From Pseudomonas sp. TH10 (GTDB taxonomy: Bacteria > Pseudomonadota > Gammaproteobacteria > Pseudomonadales > Pseudomonadaceae): a stretch of DNA of 45,697 bases. The translations under genes were made by a program, and so were the position numbers. How positions within the stretch are numbered: position 1 is the stretch's first letter; every line of letters begins with the position of its first letter. Positions 15,804-25,260 of this stretch are shown in pieces. Below the pieces are notes generated by a model that saw only the letters and a list, made by a program, of their open reading frames with translations, was not told the origin of the DNA and made no database searches. The stretch lies in assembly GCF_016651255.1 (NCBI RefSeq), contig NZ_JAEKEG010000032.1, positions 1 through 45,697 of the forward strand, given 5' to 3'.

Positions 15804-15823
15804 GCGAGCAAGCCCGCTCCCAC
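15804..15823 (+). repeat. REP-type element
   Basis: GCGAGCAAGCCCGCTCCCAC matches the REP core seen in the paired elements at 21684, 26541 and 42794. It lies between convergent gene ends. A partner half is not clear. Confidence 0.6.
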
Positions 15824-15844
15824 TGGTGTTGTCCCACAGGGCGT

Positions 15845-16816
15845 TTAGAGTTGATCCCGGGCGATGCCGCTGCGGATTCGCAGGATGTCGGCGAGCACCG
15901 CCAGGGCGATTTCTGCGGGGGTTTTGCTGCCGAGGTTGAGGCCGATGGGCGCGTGGATCCGTGCCAGTTCGGCTTCGCCCAGCCCACCAATGCGGCGCAA
16001 GCGTTCGAAGCGCTTCTGCGAGGTTTGCACCGAGCCCATGACGCCAATGTAGAACGCGTCCGTACGCACCGCTTCCATCATCGCCAGGTCATCGATGCGC
16101 GGGTCGTGGGTTAATGCAACGACTGCCGTATCGCTATGGCAGCCTCCGTCGGCGATGAAGACCGAAGGCAGCTGCCGGCGGATCTCGACGTTGTTCAGCA
16201 CCACGCCTTCGAGCACTTCATCCCGGGGTTCGCAGAGGATGACTTCGAACCCAAGGCCCACCGCAAACTCCGCACAGGCCTGGGCGACGCTGGAGTAACC
16301 CGCCAGCAACAAGCGCTGGGCAGCGCCGATGCGCACACGAACCCGATCGACTTCGCGCTCGATACGCGCGCCCTGCTCCCGGTCCACGAACACGTCACGG
16401 GCGCCGCTGGCCAGATCGATTTCGCGGATCAGGCGCCGCTGGCCCAGCAACGCCGATTCCAGCTCCCGCAGATGCGCCTGAACCTCGCACGTCGGCTCAA
16501 GCGTCTCCACCAGCACGTCAAGAATCCCGCCACACGGCAGGCTGATGCGCGAGCGCGGGTCATCTCCTTCGCCGTAGCGAACCACGCACACGGCTTGCGC
16601 GAATGCGCCTTCGGCGACGCGCTCGAGAAAGTCTTCCTCTACGCAACCTCCCGACAGCGAACCTATCCACTGCCCTCCGCCGTTCACCGCCAGCAGCGAG
16701 CCCGGCGCGCGAGGCGCCGAGCCGTAGGTGGCGAGCACCGTACACAGCCAGACCTGCTGGCCGGCCGTTGACCATTGCAGCGCGCGCCGTACCACTTGCA
16801 GATCCAGATGCTGCAT
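15845..16816 (-). CDS. XdhC-family molybdenum cofactor maturation protein
   Basis: Predicted 323-aa cytosolic protein. The N-terminal XdhC/CoxI domain includes ATYGSAPRAPGSLLAV (about residues 29-44) and GSLSGGCVEEDF (about 52-63), with the conserved Cys that handles molybdopterin. The C-terminal Rossmann-like domain (about 165-300) contains LLLAGYSSVA and ends in GLNLGSKTPAEIALAVLADI, typical of the family. XdhC proteins bind and sulphurate molybdenum cofactor and load it into xanthine-dehydrogenase-type enzymes. It is the last gene of the molybdenum hydroxylase operon: its ATG follows the cytochrome stop codon with a one-base gap. A maturation role for the large subunit upstream is therefore very likely. 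Confidence 0.9.
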   Translation of the reverse strand: MQHLDLQVVRRALQWSTAGQQVWLCTVLATYGSAPRAPGSLLAVNGGGQWIGSLSGGCVEEDFLERVAEGAFAQAVCVVRYGEGDDPRSRISLPCGGILDVLVETLEPTCEVQAHLRELESALLGQRRLIREIDLASGARDVFVDREQGARIEREVDRVRVRIGAAQRLLLAGYSSVAQACAEFAVGLGFEVILCEPRDEVLEGVVLNNVEIRRQLPSVFIADGGCHSDTAVVALTHDPRIDDLAMMEAVRTDAFYIGVMGSVQTSQKRFERLRRIGGLGEAELARIHAPIGLNLGSKTPAEIALAVLADILRIRSGIARDQL

Positions 16817-16817
16817 A

Positions 16818-18053
16818 TCAATGCACCTTGTGTTCGGTTGGAGGGGCGTCCGCTTGTAGCTTCTGCACGTCGCCGATTGTCAGTTCACCCGGCTGACCAC
16901 CCCACCCTTGACGCAGGTAATTGAGCAGGTCGGTCAACTGGCCAGGGCTGAGTTTGTCGGCAAAGCCCGGCATCGGTTGCATGCGTTCGAAGCCGACAAA
17001 CTGCTGCTCGCCGATGCCGTCCTCGATCACCCGTAGCAGGTTGCGCGCATCGGTCAGGCGCAGCGTGGTGTTGCCACGCATGGCCACTGCGATGTGCGGC
17101 TTGCCCTCGCCCTCTACCGCATGACAACCGGCGCAGACGTTGAGGTATTCCTGGCGACCGCGCCGGGCGCTGGCACTCAACTGCTCCAGGGGCACTTCAA
17201 CCAGCGCTTTGGCTGCCGGCGGTTTGTCGCCGAGCAGGAACGTTGCCATCGCCGCCAGATCGGTATCGTTCAGGCCTTGCGTGCTGTTGTGGAACACCGG
17301 GAACATCTCGTTGAACATCGTCCCTTGCGCGCTCATGCCGTGCTTGAGGAACGTACCCAGATCCTGCTCGTTCCAGCCGCGAGCGGCCAGATCAGTGGCC
17401 AGCAGGCTCGGCGCGAGATAACCGTTGAGAATGCCGCCGGTCAGGCGTTTATCCAACTGCATCGCGCCTGGCAGGCCGCGTGGCGTGTGGCATTCGCCGC
17501 AGTGACCAAGCACTTCGACCATGTACTGGCCACGTTTCCAGGCTTCACTTTTCCCTTCAGCCGACTCCAGTTTCAGCGCCTTGCCGTACATCATGTTCCA
17601 GCCGATCAGGCCCGGACGCACGTTGAATGGAAAGCTCAGGCTGGTGACCGGTGCTGCGCGTTCGATCGGTTCGATGGTTTTCAGGTACGCATGGATCGCG
17701 TCGGAATCTTCGCGCGGCATCAGGTGATACGAGGTGTAAGGCATCGCCGGGTACAGGTTCGCACCGTCGCGACGCTTGCCTTCGGTCAGCGCAGCGAAGA
17801 ACTCGTCATCGTTGTATAAACCGATGCCGTGATCTTTGCTCGGCGTGATGTTGGTGCCGTAGATCGTGCCGAACGGCGAGACGATCGGCAGACCACCCGC
17901 AAAAGGCGCGCCGCCCGGAGCCGTGTGGCAAGCCATGCAGTCGGCCGCGCGAGCGAGGTACTCGCCGCGCTTGACCTGATCTTCGGCGTGAACAAACAAC
18001 ACTGGCGCAGCAAGACCGACCGCCAGGGTCAGGCGGGTCAGAAAAAGCTTCAT
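16818..18053 (-). CDS. Triheme cytochrome c subunit of a dehydrogenase complex
   Basis: Predicted 411-aa periplasmic protein with a signal peptide (KLFLTRLTLAVGLAAPVLF, cleaved near residue 23). It has three heme-binding motifs: CMACH (39-43), CGECH (185-189) and CAGCH (307-311), the layout of the cytochrome subunit of membrane-bound alcohol and aldehyde dehydrogenases. The start at 18053 is supported by GGAGG seven bases upstream; longer frames have no such site. Its role is to pass electrons from the Mo/2Fe-2S subunits to the respiratory chain. The gene begins two bases after the stop codon of the 2Fe-2S gene. There is no clear membrane anchor apart from the signal segment. Confidence 0.92.
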   Translation of the reverse strand: MKLFLTRLTLAVGLAAPVLFVHAEDQVKRGEYLARAADCMACHTAPGGAPFAGGLPIVSPFGTIYGTNITPSKDHGIGLYNDDEFFAALTEGKRRDGANLYPAMPYTSYHLMPREDSDAIHAYLKTIEPIERAAPVTSLSFPFNVRPGLIGWNMMYGKALKLESAEGKSEAWKRGQYMVEVLGHCGECHTPRGLPGAMQLDKRLTGGILNGYLAPSLLATDLAARGWNEQDLGTFLKHGMSAQGTMFNEMFPVFHNSTQGLNDTDLAAMATFLLGDKPPAAKALVEVPLEQLSASARRGRQEYLNVCAGCHAVEGEGKPHIAVAMRGNTTLRLTDARNLLRVIEDGIGEQQFVGFERMQPMPGFADKLSPGQLTDLLNYLRQGWGGQPGELTIGDVQKLQADAPPTEHKVH

Positions 18054-18055
18054 GC

Positions 18056-18595
18056 TTAACCCTCCTTGACCAGGCCGAGATCGGTCAGCACGTTGCGGGT
18101 GGCGTTGTAATAACGCACGTACCCGGTGCAACGGCAGACGTGATGGCCGAGGCTGTCCTCGATGACCTGTTCCAGCTGGCTCTTGACGATCGGCTGGCGC
18201 TGCAGCTTTTCTACCAGCACGGTCGCGGCATTGACGAAACCGGGCGCGCAGTAGCTGCACTGGAACGCGAACTCATCGACGAAGCGCTGCTGGATCGGGT
18301 TGAGCTCAGTGACTTTGCCCTGCTCATCGCGAGTGGCATGGCCTTCGATGGTCCGTACTTTCTTGCCTTCGAAATAGTGCGCCCCGGTGATACAGGTGCG
18401 CACTTCCTCGCTGGTGCCGTCGGGGTTGTCGACGATCACCACGCAGGCATGGCAGATGCCCTGGCCGCAGCCCAGGCGGGAACCGGTGAGGTTCTTGTAC
18501 TCGTGCAGGTAGTCGATCATCGGCAGGTCATCAGGGATCTCCACCGGGCCGACGGTTTGACCGTTGAGGGTCAGTTGAAGCGGACGGTTAGCCAT
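18056..18595 (-). CDS. 2Fe-2S subunit of molybdenum hydroxylase
   Basis: Predicted 179-aa small subunit of the xanthine oxidase family. The plant-ferredoxin-type cluster is bound by Cys43, Cys48, Cys51 and Cys68 (GCGQGICHAC then RTC). The second, helical cluster domain is bound by Cys113, Cys116, Cys154 and Cys156 (QCSYCAPGF and CRCTGY). The start at 18595 gives the normal N-terminus, and the first codons (ATGGCTAA) overlap the stop of the large-subunit gene by eight bases, a sign of translational coupling. It lacks its own signal peptide and is presumably exported together with the Tat-dependent large subunit. It shuttles electrons from the molybdenum centre to the cytochrome. Confidence 0.93.
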   Translation of the reverse strand: MANRPLQLTLNGQTVGPVEIPDDLPMIDYLHEYKNLTGSRLGCGQGICHACVVIVDNPDGTSEEVRTCITGAHYFEGKKVRTIEGHATRDEQGKVTELNPIQQRFVDEFAFQCSYCAPGFVNAATVLVEKLQRQPIVKSQLEQVIEDSLGHHVCRCTGYVRYYNATRNVLTDLGLVKEG

Positions 18596-21419
18596 TGAGG
18601 GCCTCCTTGATGCGGGCAGAAGTGATAGGCAGGTCGCGAACGCGCTTGCCAATGGCGTGGGCCACGGCGTTACCGATGGCACCCACGACCGGGATCATCA
18701 CCACTTCGGCGATGCCTTTGGAGGGGTCGCTCGGGGACAGCGGCGGCAGGATTTCCGCCGTCTGTTTCCACACGGCAACGTGGCGCGCCATCGGCAAACG
18801 GTAACGGTTGAAGTTCCAGTCGCCCTCCCCCGGCCCGCCTTCGTACAGCGGCATTTCTTCCATCAAGGCGTGACCGATGCCCATGGCGATACCGCCTTCC
18901 ATCTGGCCCTTGACCAATTCTTCGACCAGCACACGACCGCACTCGACCCACGAGTGGTGGTTGAGCACCTGCACTTCGGCCGAGCCCTTGTTCACTTTCA
19001 ACTCGACCAGCGTGGCGACCGGGCTGTAGTAGGTCACGGCAGCGTTGTTCAGCTGGGTCACCGGGTAGTTGATGTTCTGGCGATCGAGCAGGTGGAAACC
19101 AGCCGTGCTCATCAGCGCTTTCTTCGCTTTTGGCGCACCATCACCGTACTTCACCGCCAGACCGTCGAGAGGCAGACGTTCACGCACGCCATCGATGCTG
19201 TACTCCGCCTCGGCCCAGCTCCAGCGGTTGAAGGCGTGTACGGTGGCACCGGTCACCAGACCACGCTCGTGAGCGTGTTTGGCCAGTTCTTCGAAGCTCA
19301 GCGGCTGCATGCCGTTGGCCGTCAGCTTGCCGTCGACCCAATGCGCATCTTCGCGACGCACCACGTAAGGGTTGGCTTGACCGCCATACGGGCCCTGGCG
19401 CCAGATCTCCATCGCCGCTGGCCACAAACCGTTGTTGAACAGCACGCGCGCCGCCTCACGGGTGGCATGGCTGAAGTAATAAGCAGAGTTGGTCGCCGAC
19501 GACGCCGAGGCCAACTTGCCAACCCAGCGCGGGTTGCGCAGCAGGTTGTCCTGCTCGGCCTGGCTCATGATGTAAGGGTTGCCGCTGGTGATCAGCTGCA
19601 TTTCCTTCCATTCGGTTTCGCCAGTCTTCACTTCATGCGCCGGGCTGCCGAGGAAATCGGCCACGACCAGCGCTTGCGAAGTGGACATGCCGGTGCCGAT
19701 CTCGATACCGATGTGGCGCAGGGTAATGCGACCTTCAGCGGTGAACTCGATGCTCGCCATCGGCGCTTCGGAACCGGTGCCGAAGTCTTTCTGGCAAATG
19801 GCAAAACCGACGCCGTACCAGTTGTCCGGGTCGGCGGCTTCACGTTGCTTCTTGATCGCGTCGCGGTTTTTCCAGACTTCGTGCACCGAGGCCTTGTCGA
19901 GAATCTCATGCAGGCGCAAGGCACCCGCCGGCACCGCACCCTGGGTATTTTTCATGCCCGAAACCATGGCGTTTTTCTTGCGCAGGTCGATGGCGTCGAT
20001 GCCCAGGCGACCGGCAATTTCGTCAACCATCATCTCGGTCGACGCCATGCTCTGCAGGGTGCCGTAGCCGCGCATCGAACCCGCTTCAACACCGCGCGAG
20101 TGGTACGCGGTGACTTGCAGATCGTTCTGCGGCATGTAGTAGATCGACTGCGCTGCGGTGGCGCCAACCGCGGCCACCGACGGGCTGTAGTTGATCCGAC
20201 CACCACCGTCGACGCTCATTTCAGCGCGGAAAATCTTGAAGCTGTAGTCGTTTTTGTCCACGGCCAATTGGTAGCGGATGTCGAACGGGTGACGCTTGAT
20301 GCCGCTCTGGAATTGCTCGTAGCGGTCGTTCGCCAGGCGCACCGGCACACCAGCGCCGTACAGGGCAGCGAGGGCTGCGTAGTAAACGAAGATGTTGTGG
20401 TCTTTGGAACCGTAGCCCACGGTGTAACCGGGGTGCATGTTCAGGTTGTCCAGGCCGAAGCGCGACGGCGCGATCATTTTCGCGGTCTCGGTCGCCGCTT
20501 CCAATGGGCACTGAGTGGCCACTACGAAGTGCAGGGTCTTGGTTTTCGGGTCGTACCAGCCGTTGCCGTTGTCCGGCTCCATGGCGGCCGGTTCGATCGA
20601 TGGGGTTTTGTAGCGCTCGTCGAACACCAGCCAATTGTCCGGCGGCGTGTCGATCTCTTTCTTCATGCGGTCGGCGTAGAACAGACCACGCTCGGTCAGG
20701 TTACCGTGCAGGTTCGGCTGGGAATTCCACACCGGGCGACGGTTTTTCAGCATCGGGAAGAGGATCGAGTCCTTGAGGCTGGCGAATTCGTCTTCGTCTG
20801 CCGAGGTCGGGCCGCCGACGCGCACATAGCGGAAGCTACCGTAGGGGTCGCCTTCGTAGAACGGTACTTGGGCACCGTAACGAATCGCCTTGTCATTGAA
20901 TTTGAGTTTGTTCTTGGCCTGGCGGAAACGCTCGAAGTCATTCCAGATCAGGATGGCCACCGGGTGACCGATGAACATCGGCACCTTGCCTTCAGGCAAC
21001 AGTGGATCCGGCGCATGCTCTTCCGGGAAGACGATGCCGTCCTTGTCCAGATCAGCGGCGGTGACGATGCGGTCAGGCTGCAAGTCGGCGCCGAGCCACG
21101 ACAGGTCGTAGCCGTCGTAGATGCGGTCAGCCTTGATGGTTTTCAGCAGCATGGCGTGACCTTGCTGCTCAGGCCAGCCCGGCATGTCCTTGGAGCGGAT
21201 GTCGCGGGCAAACACTTTGCTGCCGCAGACTTTGGACAGTGCATCGTTACGCTGGCGCGCCTTGCCGTTGTTGCCGAGCCATTTCTCGGACGGCACGGTG
21301 ACGCTGTTTTCCATCAAGGCAGCCAGCGCCTGACTGCTGAGCGGCGTGAGCGTGACGCTCACACCCGCCACCAGCCCGCCCTGGAGGAACGAGCGCCGGG
21401 ATATATCACGGTTGGACAT
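18588..21419 (-). CDS. Molybdopterin-binding large subunit, xanthine/aldehyde oxidase family
   Basis: Predicted 943-aa periplasmic enzyme. A twin-arginine signal (SRRSFLQGG, residues 8-16) marks Tat export. The body carries the aldehyde oxidase/xanthine dehydrogenase hammerhead and molybdopterin-binding regions, for example RGVEAGSMRGYGTLQS (about 439-454) and GIEIGTGMSTSQALVVADFLG (about 573-593, shown in part). Near the end, GHALMEE and IPVVGAIGNAVAHAIG complete the cofactor site. Enzymes of this build with a 2Fe-2S partner and a cytochrome c oxidise aldehydes or N-heterocycles such as isoquinoline or nicotinate in the periplasm. The substrate cannot be chosen from the sequence. It is the first gene of the four-gene operon; the 420-bp upstream gap would hold the promoter. 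Confidence 0.9.
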   Translation of the reverse strand: MSNRDISRRSFLQGGLVAGVSVTLTPLSSQALAALMENSVTVPSEKWLGNNGKARQRNDALSKVCGSKVFARDIRSKDMPGWPEQQGHAMLLKTIKADRIYDGYDLSWLGADLQPDRIVTAADLDKDGIVFPEEHAPDPLLPEGKVPMFIGHPVAILIWNDFERFRQAKNKLKFNDKAIRYGAQVPFYEGDPYGSFRYVRVGGPTSADEDEFASLKDSILFPMLKNRRPVWNSQPNLHGNLTERGLFYADRMKKEIDTPPDNWLVFDERYKTPSIEPAAMEPDNGNGWYDPKTKTLHFVVATQCPLEAATETAKMIAPSRFGLDNLNMHPGYTVGYGSKDHNIFVYYAALAALYGAGVPVRLANDRYEQFQSGIKRHPFDIRYQLAVDKNDYSFKIFRAEMSVDGGGRINYSPSVAAVGATAAQSIYYMPQNDLQVTAYHSRGVEAGSMRGYGTLQSMASTEMMVDEIAGRLGIDAIDLRKKNAMVSGMKNTQGAVPAGALRLHEILDKASVHEVWKNRDAIKKQREAADPDNWYGVGFAICQKDFGTGSEAPMASIEFTAEGRITLRHIGIEIGTGMSTSQALVVADFLGSPAHEVKTGETEWKEMQLITSGNPYIMSQAEQDNLLRNPRWVGKLASASSATNSAYYFSHATREAARVLFNNGLWPAAMEIWRQGPYGGQANPYVVRREDAHWVDGKLTANGMQPLSFEELAKHAHERGLVTGATVHAFNRWSWAEAEYSIDGVRERLPLDGLAVKYGDGAPKAKKALMSTAGFHLLDRQNINYPVTQLNNAAVTYYSPVATLVELKVNKGSAEVQVLNHHSWVECGRVLVEELVKGQMEGGIAMGIGHALMEEMPLYEGGPGEGDWNFNRYRLPMARHVAVWKQTAEILPPLSPSDPSKGIAEVVMIPVVGAIGNAVAHAIGKRVRDLPITSARIKEALNG

Positions 21420-21845
21420 GGATCATCCTCTGGGCGGTTATGTGTCCGCCCTTCTGGTTATGTTCTGGGAATCTCGAGTCTTGCAGGAACCCTTTTAGGA
21501 CGGAGCAAAGGGCGTGTTGACAGTGCAAAGCTGACCGAAAGGTTAACTTTAAAGGTTTATGCGCTCGGGGCAAACAACCAGTTACAAAAAACTGACCGGA
21601 TGATCAAAAATTTTTGGTTTTTTGGGGGGCGCTGGGCAGTGAGCGCGATGGCGCCAAGCCAGTCAGATGTCTATCGGATGCACCATCGCCTTCGCGGGCA
21701 AGCCCGGCTCCCACAGGGATTTTCAGTGAACACAAAGGGGAGTTCACAACCAATAACTGTGGGAGTAAGCCTGCTGGCGATGGCTTGAGGTCAGCCTGCG
21801 ATGACAGCTGAGCCGGGGTCATCGCAGCAAGGCGCGCGAGCGACC
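21420..21845. other. Intergenic region with a REPIN
   Basis: No gene is supported. The right half near 21430-21560 probably carries the promoter of the molybdenum hydroxylase operon. The left half holds the REPIN described separately. Confidence 0.5.
21684..21786. repeat. REPIN (paired REP palindromes)
   Basis: CTTCGCGGGCAAGCCCGGCTCCCACAG-type half near 21690-21716 (20-base core GCGGGCAAGCCCGGCTCCCA) is faced by the inverted half TGTGGGAGTAAGCC near 21758. The spacer contains TTTTCAGTGAACACA, also present in the other REPINs of this window. Such mobile-like elements are moved by RAYT transposases encoded elsewhere. Confidence 0.75.
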
Positions 21846-24248
21846 CTAGAAATCCACTGTCGCCGAAAGCAGGTAAGTGCGTGGCGTAGACAGTGTCAAG
21901 CCAGGCTCGCTGTCATCCGAGGCGCCTGCGGAGCTCCAGTAGCGTTTGTCCGCGACGTTCTCGACGTTGCCGCGCAGGGTGATGGTCTTGTCGTCGACCT
22001 TGAACGCGTAGCGGGCGCCCACGTCGAAGCGTTCCCAGGAGTCGATTTCCTTGTTGTTGGACTGGTCCAGGTACTGCGAACTGGAGTAGATGCCACGCGT
22101 GGTCAGGGTCAGGCCCTGGACGGTGGGCACGTCCCACTCGGCGCCGAGGTTGACGTTGTATTTGGGCGTTGCGGGCGCGCGGTTGCCGTCGAAAGTGCCG
22201 TTGGTGGTGTGGGTCAATTCGCTGTCGATGTACATCACCCCACCGAGCAGGCGAAAGCCATCCAGGGGTTCACCGAACACACTCAGCTCCACACCTTTGT
22301 TCTCGCGTTTGCCGTTCGGGCCGAAGACCCGTGTGGTCGCGTTGGTTTCATATGCCGGCTGCTTGATGCGGAAGACCGCCGCCGTAACCGCGAATGGGCC
22401 GGCGTCGTATTTGGCGCCGACCTCGACCTGGCGGCTGACGAAAGGCGGGAAGATTTCATCTTCGTTGACCGAGGTCGACGGGGCGATCTTGCCTTGGCTC
22501 AGGCCCTCCATGTAGTTGGCGTACAGCGACAACTTGTCAGTGGCCTTGAACAGGATACCGCCCGACGGCGAAACTTTTTCTTCGTCATAGGCAGTGGCGC
22601 CCTTGATGTTGTCGGACCAGTCATCGACCTTCACCCGCTGCCACCGGGCGCCAAGGGTCAGCAGCAAGCGGTCCTCGAAGAACCCCAGGGTGTCGGACAA
22701 GGCCACCCCACTGAAGCGATTCTCGGTGTAGACCTTGGCGTCATTGCGCGTTGGCGTACCGGGTTTTGCCGTTTCTACCGGCTCATACAGATTGCTGCGA
22801 CCCGCCGCATAACGCGCGCCACCGTTCTCGAAATCCATATAGAAATAGTTGGCCGCCAGATTGACTTCATGGCTCACCGGCCCGGTGTGGAACCAGTTGC
22901 GCACACCCGCCGTGGCCGTGCGCACATTCTCGTCGCGGGTGAAATCGCGCGGCAGAACGCTGAAATCACCGGCGTCGTTGGTCACGGAAACGGCGTGGCG
23001 CAAGAAGTCATGATTACTTTTGCGCGCACCGACGCCGCCGTACAGCATCACCGATTCATTGACGTCGAACTCAGCGTTGAGCGTGCCGAAGGTGTCCTCG
23101 GTTTTCGCCTGGCTCCACGGTTGCGCGTAGTTGCGATGCACATTGTTCGCGCTTGGAACCTTGGCATTGGCCGCAACCTGCACGCGTTCCTGCGGCGCAT
23201 CGGTGTCGCGTTCGGTGTGGCCGATATCGGTCGAAAGGCGCAAGCGTTCACCGCGAAAATCCAGGCCGAGCACGGCCATGTCGCGGTCGACGCTCTGATG
23301 GTCCCACTCCGTGTCACCGGACTGTTTAACCCCGTTGAAGCGCAATCCAAACTGGTTGTCTTCGCCAAAACGGCGACCGACATCCACGGCGCCACCGACC
23401 TGATTGTTGGAGGCGTAATTGGCGGTCAATGAGGTGATCGGCTGGTCGCTGGCGCGCTTGGGCACCACGTTGATCCCGCCCCCTACACTGCCCCGCGGGG
23501 AAATGCCGTTGATCAGTTGGCTCGGGCCTTTGAGGATGTCGACCCGATCGGCCATTTCCATGTCGATCGTGTAGGTCGGCAACACGCCGTAGAGCCCGTT
23601 ATAAGACACATCACTGTTGAACAGACTGAAACCACGGATGGTGAACTGCTCATAGCGGCCGCCCGCCGGGTTGGTCGCGCGCACTGACGGGTCGCTGCCG
23701 ATCAGATCACCCAGGGTGCGCGCCTGCTGGTTCTTCACCGCTTCGCTGGTGTAAGTGGTCATGCTGAACGGGGTTTCCATGAAGTCCCTGGCGCCCAGCA
23801 AACCCTGTGAGCCACGGCGCGCCACCTGACCACCGGCAAACACATCCGCCTCCGTTGTGCCGGTCGCACCTAGAATCGAAGTCGGCGCCAATTGCAGGCT
23901 GCTGCCCTCGGCGGCAGGAATCAGCGTGTAAGCATGATCGCCCACCGCTTGCAGTTGTAGACCGGAGCCCAGCAACAAGCGGCTGAACCCCTCCTCCACG
24001 GCGAACTCACCGGACAATCCGTTGCTCTTGCGGCCACTCACCAGCGCCGGATCCACCGACAGATTGACCCCGGCCAACCCGGCAAAACGCGTCAGCGCGG
24101 CACTCAAACTGCCGGCGGGCACCTGATAACTGCGCCGGTTACCGTCCTCGGCCCAGGTTGGGGAGATCAACCATGGACTGGCACTCAGGCCCAGCAGCAG
24201 GCTGAGGTGCAACAACGGTCGCAGGCGCGGGGAAGAAGCGTTAGGCAT
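21846..24248 (-). CDS. TonB-dependent siderophore receptor with signalling domain (FecA-like)
   Basis: Predicted 800-aa outer-membrane protein. The start at 24248 is immediately followed by a signal peptide (about residues 1-34). A secretin/TonB N-terminal signalling domain (about 40-110, SYQVPAGSLSAALTRFAGLA) comes next, then the plug domain with TIRGFSLF near residue 210, then a long beta-barrel ending in the usual aromatic residue (ATVDF). The signalling domain marks receptors that talk to an anti-sigma/sigma pair, and the fecR and fecI genes are directly upstream on the same strand. It imports a ferric siderophore or other iron chelate; which one is not visible. Expression should depend on the sigma factor and on Fur. 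Length is normal. Confidence 0.93.
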   Translation of the reverse strand: MPNASSPRLRPLLHLSLLLGLSASPWLISPTWAEDGNRRSYQVPAGSLSAALTRFAGLAGVNLSVDPALVSGRKSNGLSGEFAVEEGFSRLLLGSGLQLQAVGDHAYTLIPAAEGSSLQLAPTSILGATGTTEADVFAGGQVARRGSQGLLGARDFMETPFSMTTYTSEAVKNQQARTLGDLIGSDPSVRATNPAGGRYEQFTIRGFSLFNSDVSYNGLYGVLPTYTIDMEMADRVDILKGPSQLINGISPRGSVGGGINVVPKRASDQPITSLTANYASNNQVGGAVDVGRRFGEDNQFGLRFNGVKQSGDTEWDHQSVDRDMAVLGLDFRGERLRLSTDIGHTERDTDAPQERVQVAANAKVPSANNVHRNYAQPWSQAKTEDTFGTLNAEFDVNESVMLYGGVGARKSNHDFLRHAVSVTNDAGDFSVLPRDFTRDENVRTATAGVRNWFHTGPVSHEVNLAANYFYMDFENGGARYAAGRSNLYEPVETAKPGTPTRNDAKVYTENRFSGVALSDTLGFFEDRLLLTLGARWQRVKVDDWSDNIKGATAYDEEKVSPSGGILFKATDKLSLYANYMEGLSQGKIAPSTSVNEDEIFPPFVSRQVEVGAKYDAGPFAVTAAVFRIKQPAYETNATTRVFGPNGKRENKGVELSVFGEPLDGFRLLGGVMYIDSELTHTTNGTFDGNRAPATPKYNVNLGAEWDVPTVQGLTLTTRGIYSSSQYLDQSNNKEIDSWERFDVGARYAFKVDDKTITLRGNVENVADKRYWSSAGASDDSEPGLTLSTPRTYLLSATVDF

Positions 24249-24315
24249 TTGAATAGGCTCTCTTGATCGTTCACATGCCTTCAATGACAGGCGAGTCGAA
24301 AAAAGGGGCCATGGT

Positions 24316-25260
24316 TTACACACTATTTTTGCGCGGCAGCAACGTGACCCAATAGCGAGTCCGGGAATGCACCTCCAGGGGCAGACTGGCGGCGAGCAGC
24401 GCGAGCACCCGGTCAGTGTCGTCCAGACGGAAGCTGCCGGTAACTCGCAGGGCTTCCAGCTCCGGCTCCCAGCGCAGGACACCTGGTCGATAGGTGCTCA
24501 GTTCGCGCAGGAAGTCCCCCAGCGGCTGGTCTTTCGCCATCAGCACGCCCTCGCGCCAACCCGGCGCCAGGGTGTCGAATGCGCTGATGGATCCGGCACC
24601 GGCAGCCTGCAGGCTGACCTGCTGGCCCGCGCGCAAGGCCAGGCCCGCCCCATGCAAAGGCTGTAACTGGACGGCGCCGTTGTAGACCGAAACCCGACAG
24701 CCGCGTGCGTCCTGGCGAACGCAGACTTCACTGCGGCTGACGATGACATTGCCAAAACGGGTCTGGATGGTCAGCGGCGAATCACCTGGCACTGTCAGGG
24801 ACATTTCGCCCTCGATCAGCTTGACGCGGCGTGCCTGCAGGTCCACATCGACCGCGCTGGCCGTGTTGAGCTGCAGCGCGCTGCCGTCGGCAAGCCGGAT
24901 CTGTTGGCGCTCGCCGGTGGCGGTGTGCAAATCGGCGCGCCAGGCATCCAGCGGCAGTTGCCGACTGATCAGCCACGCCGCCGGCACCAGGGCCACCGCG
25001 CCCAGGGCGCGCTTGAGCACTTTGCGCCTCGCCGCATCCGGACGATCCAGGCTGCTCAGCGCCAGCCCCGATGGCAGGTCGGCAAAACGCTGGCGCAGCG
25101 CCTGGGCTTTCTGCCAGGCCTGCTCGTGGGTGGCGCAGGTATCACGCCAGCGCTGCAAGTTCGCGCGGTCCTGCTCGTTGGCACCGCCGGATTCCAGCAG
25201 CGCAAGCCATTGCGCGGCGGCGCGAACGGCCTGGCGCGAGTCGGACGCCTGAGTGTTCAC
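24316..25260 (-). CDS. FecR-family anti-sigma factor / signal transducer
   Basis: Predicted 314-aa inner-membrane protein. The start is GTG 25260, whose GTGA overlaps the TGA stop of the sigma gene, indicating translational coupling. The N-terminal cytosolic domain (about 1-85, with ALLESGGANEQDRANLQRWR) binds the sigma factor, a single membrane segment lies near 88-104 (ALGAVALVPAAWLIS), and the periplasmic FecR domain (about 110-210) includes ERQQIRLADGSALQLNTASA. The C-terminus touches the receptor signalling domain in this family. It relays the signal of a loaded receptor across the inner membrane. Confidence 0.92.
   Translation of the reverse strand: MNTQASDSRQAVRAAAQWLALLESGGANEQDRANLQRWRDTCATHEQAWQKAQALRQRFADLPSGLALSSLDRPDAARRKVLKRALGAVALVPAAWLISRQLPLDAWRADLHTATGERQQIRLADGSALQLNTASAVDVDLQARRVKLIEGEMSLTVPGDSPLTIQTRFGNVIVSRSEVCVRQDARGCRVSVYNGAVQLQPLHGAGLALRAGQQVSLQAAGAGSISAFDTLAPGWREGVLMAKDQPLGDFLRELSTYRPGVLRWEPELEALRVTGSFRLDDTDRVLALLAASLPLEVHSRTRYWVTLLPRKNSV

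Noticed and set aside
18657..21788. A 1043-codon open frame on the plus strand
   Set aside because: It runs antisense through the molybdenum hydroxylase large subunit gene and has the His/Val/Arg-rich composition of an antisense GC-rich frame. No family motif is seen.
21801..23432. A 543-codon plus-strand frame over the receptor gene
   Set aside because: It is antisense to a clear TonB receptor and has no ribosome site or motif.
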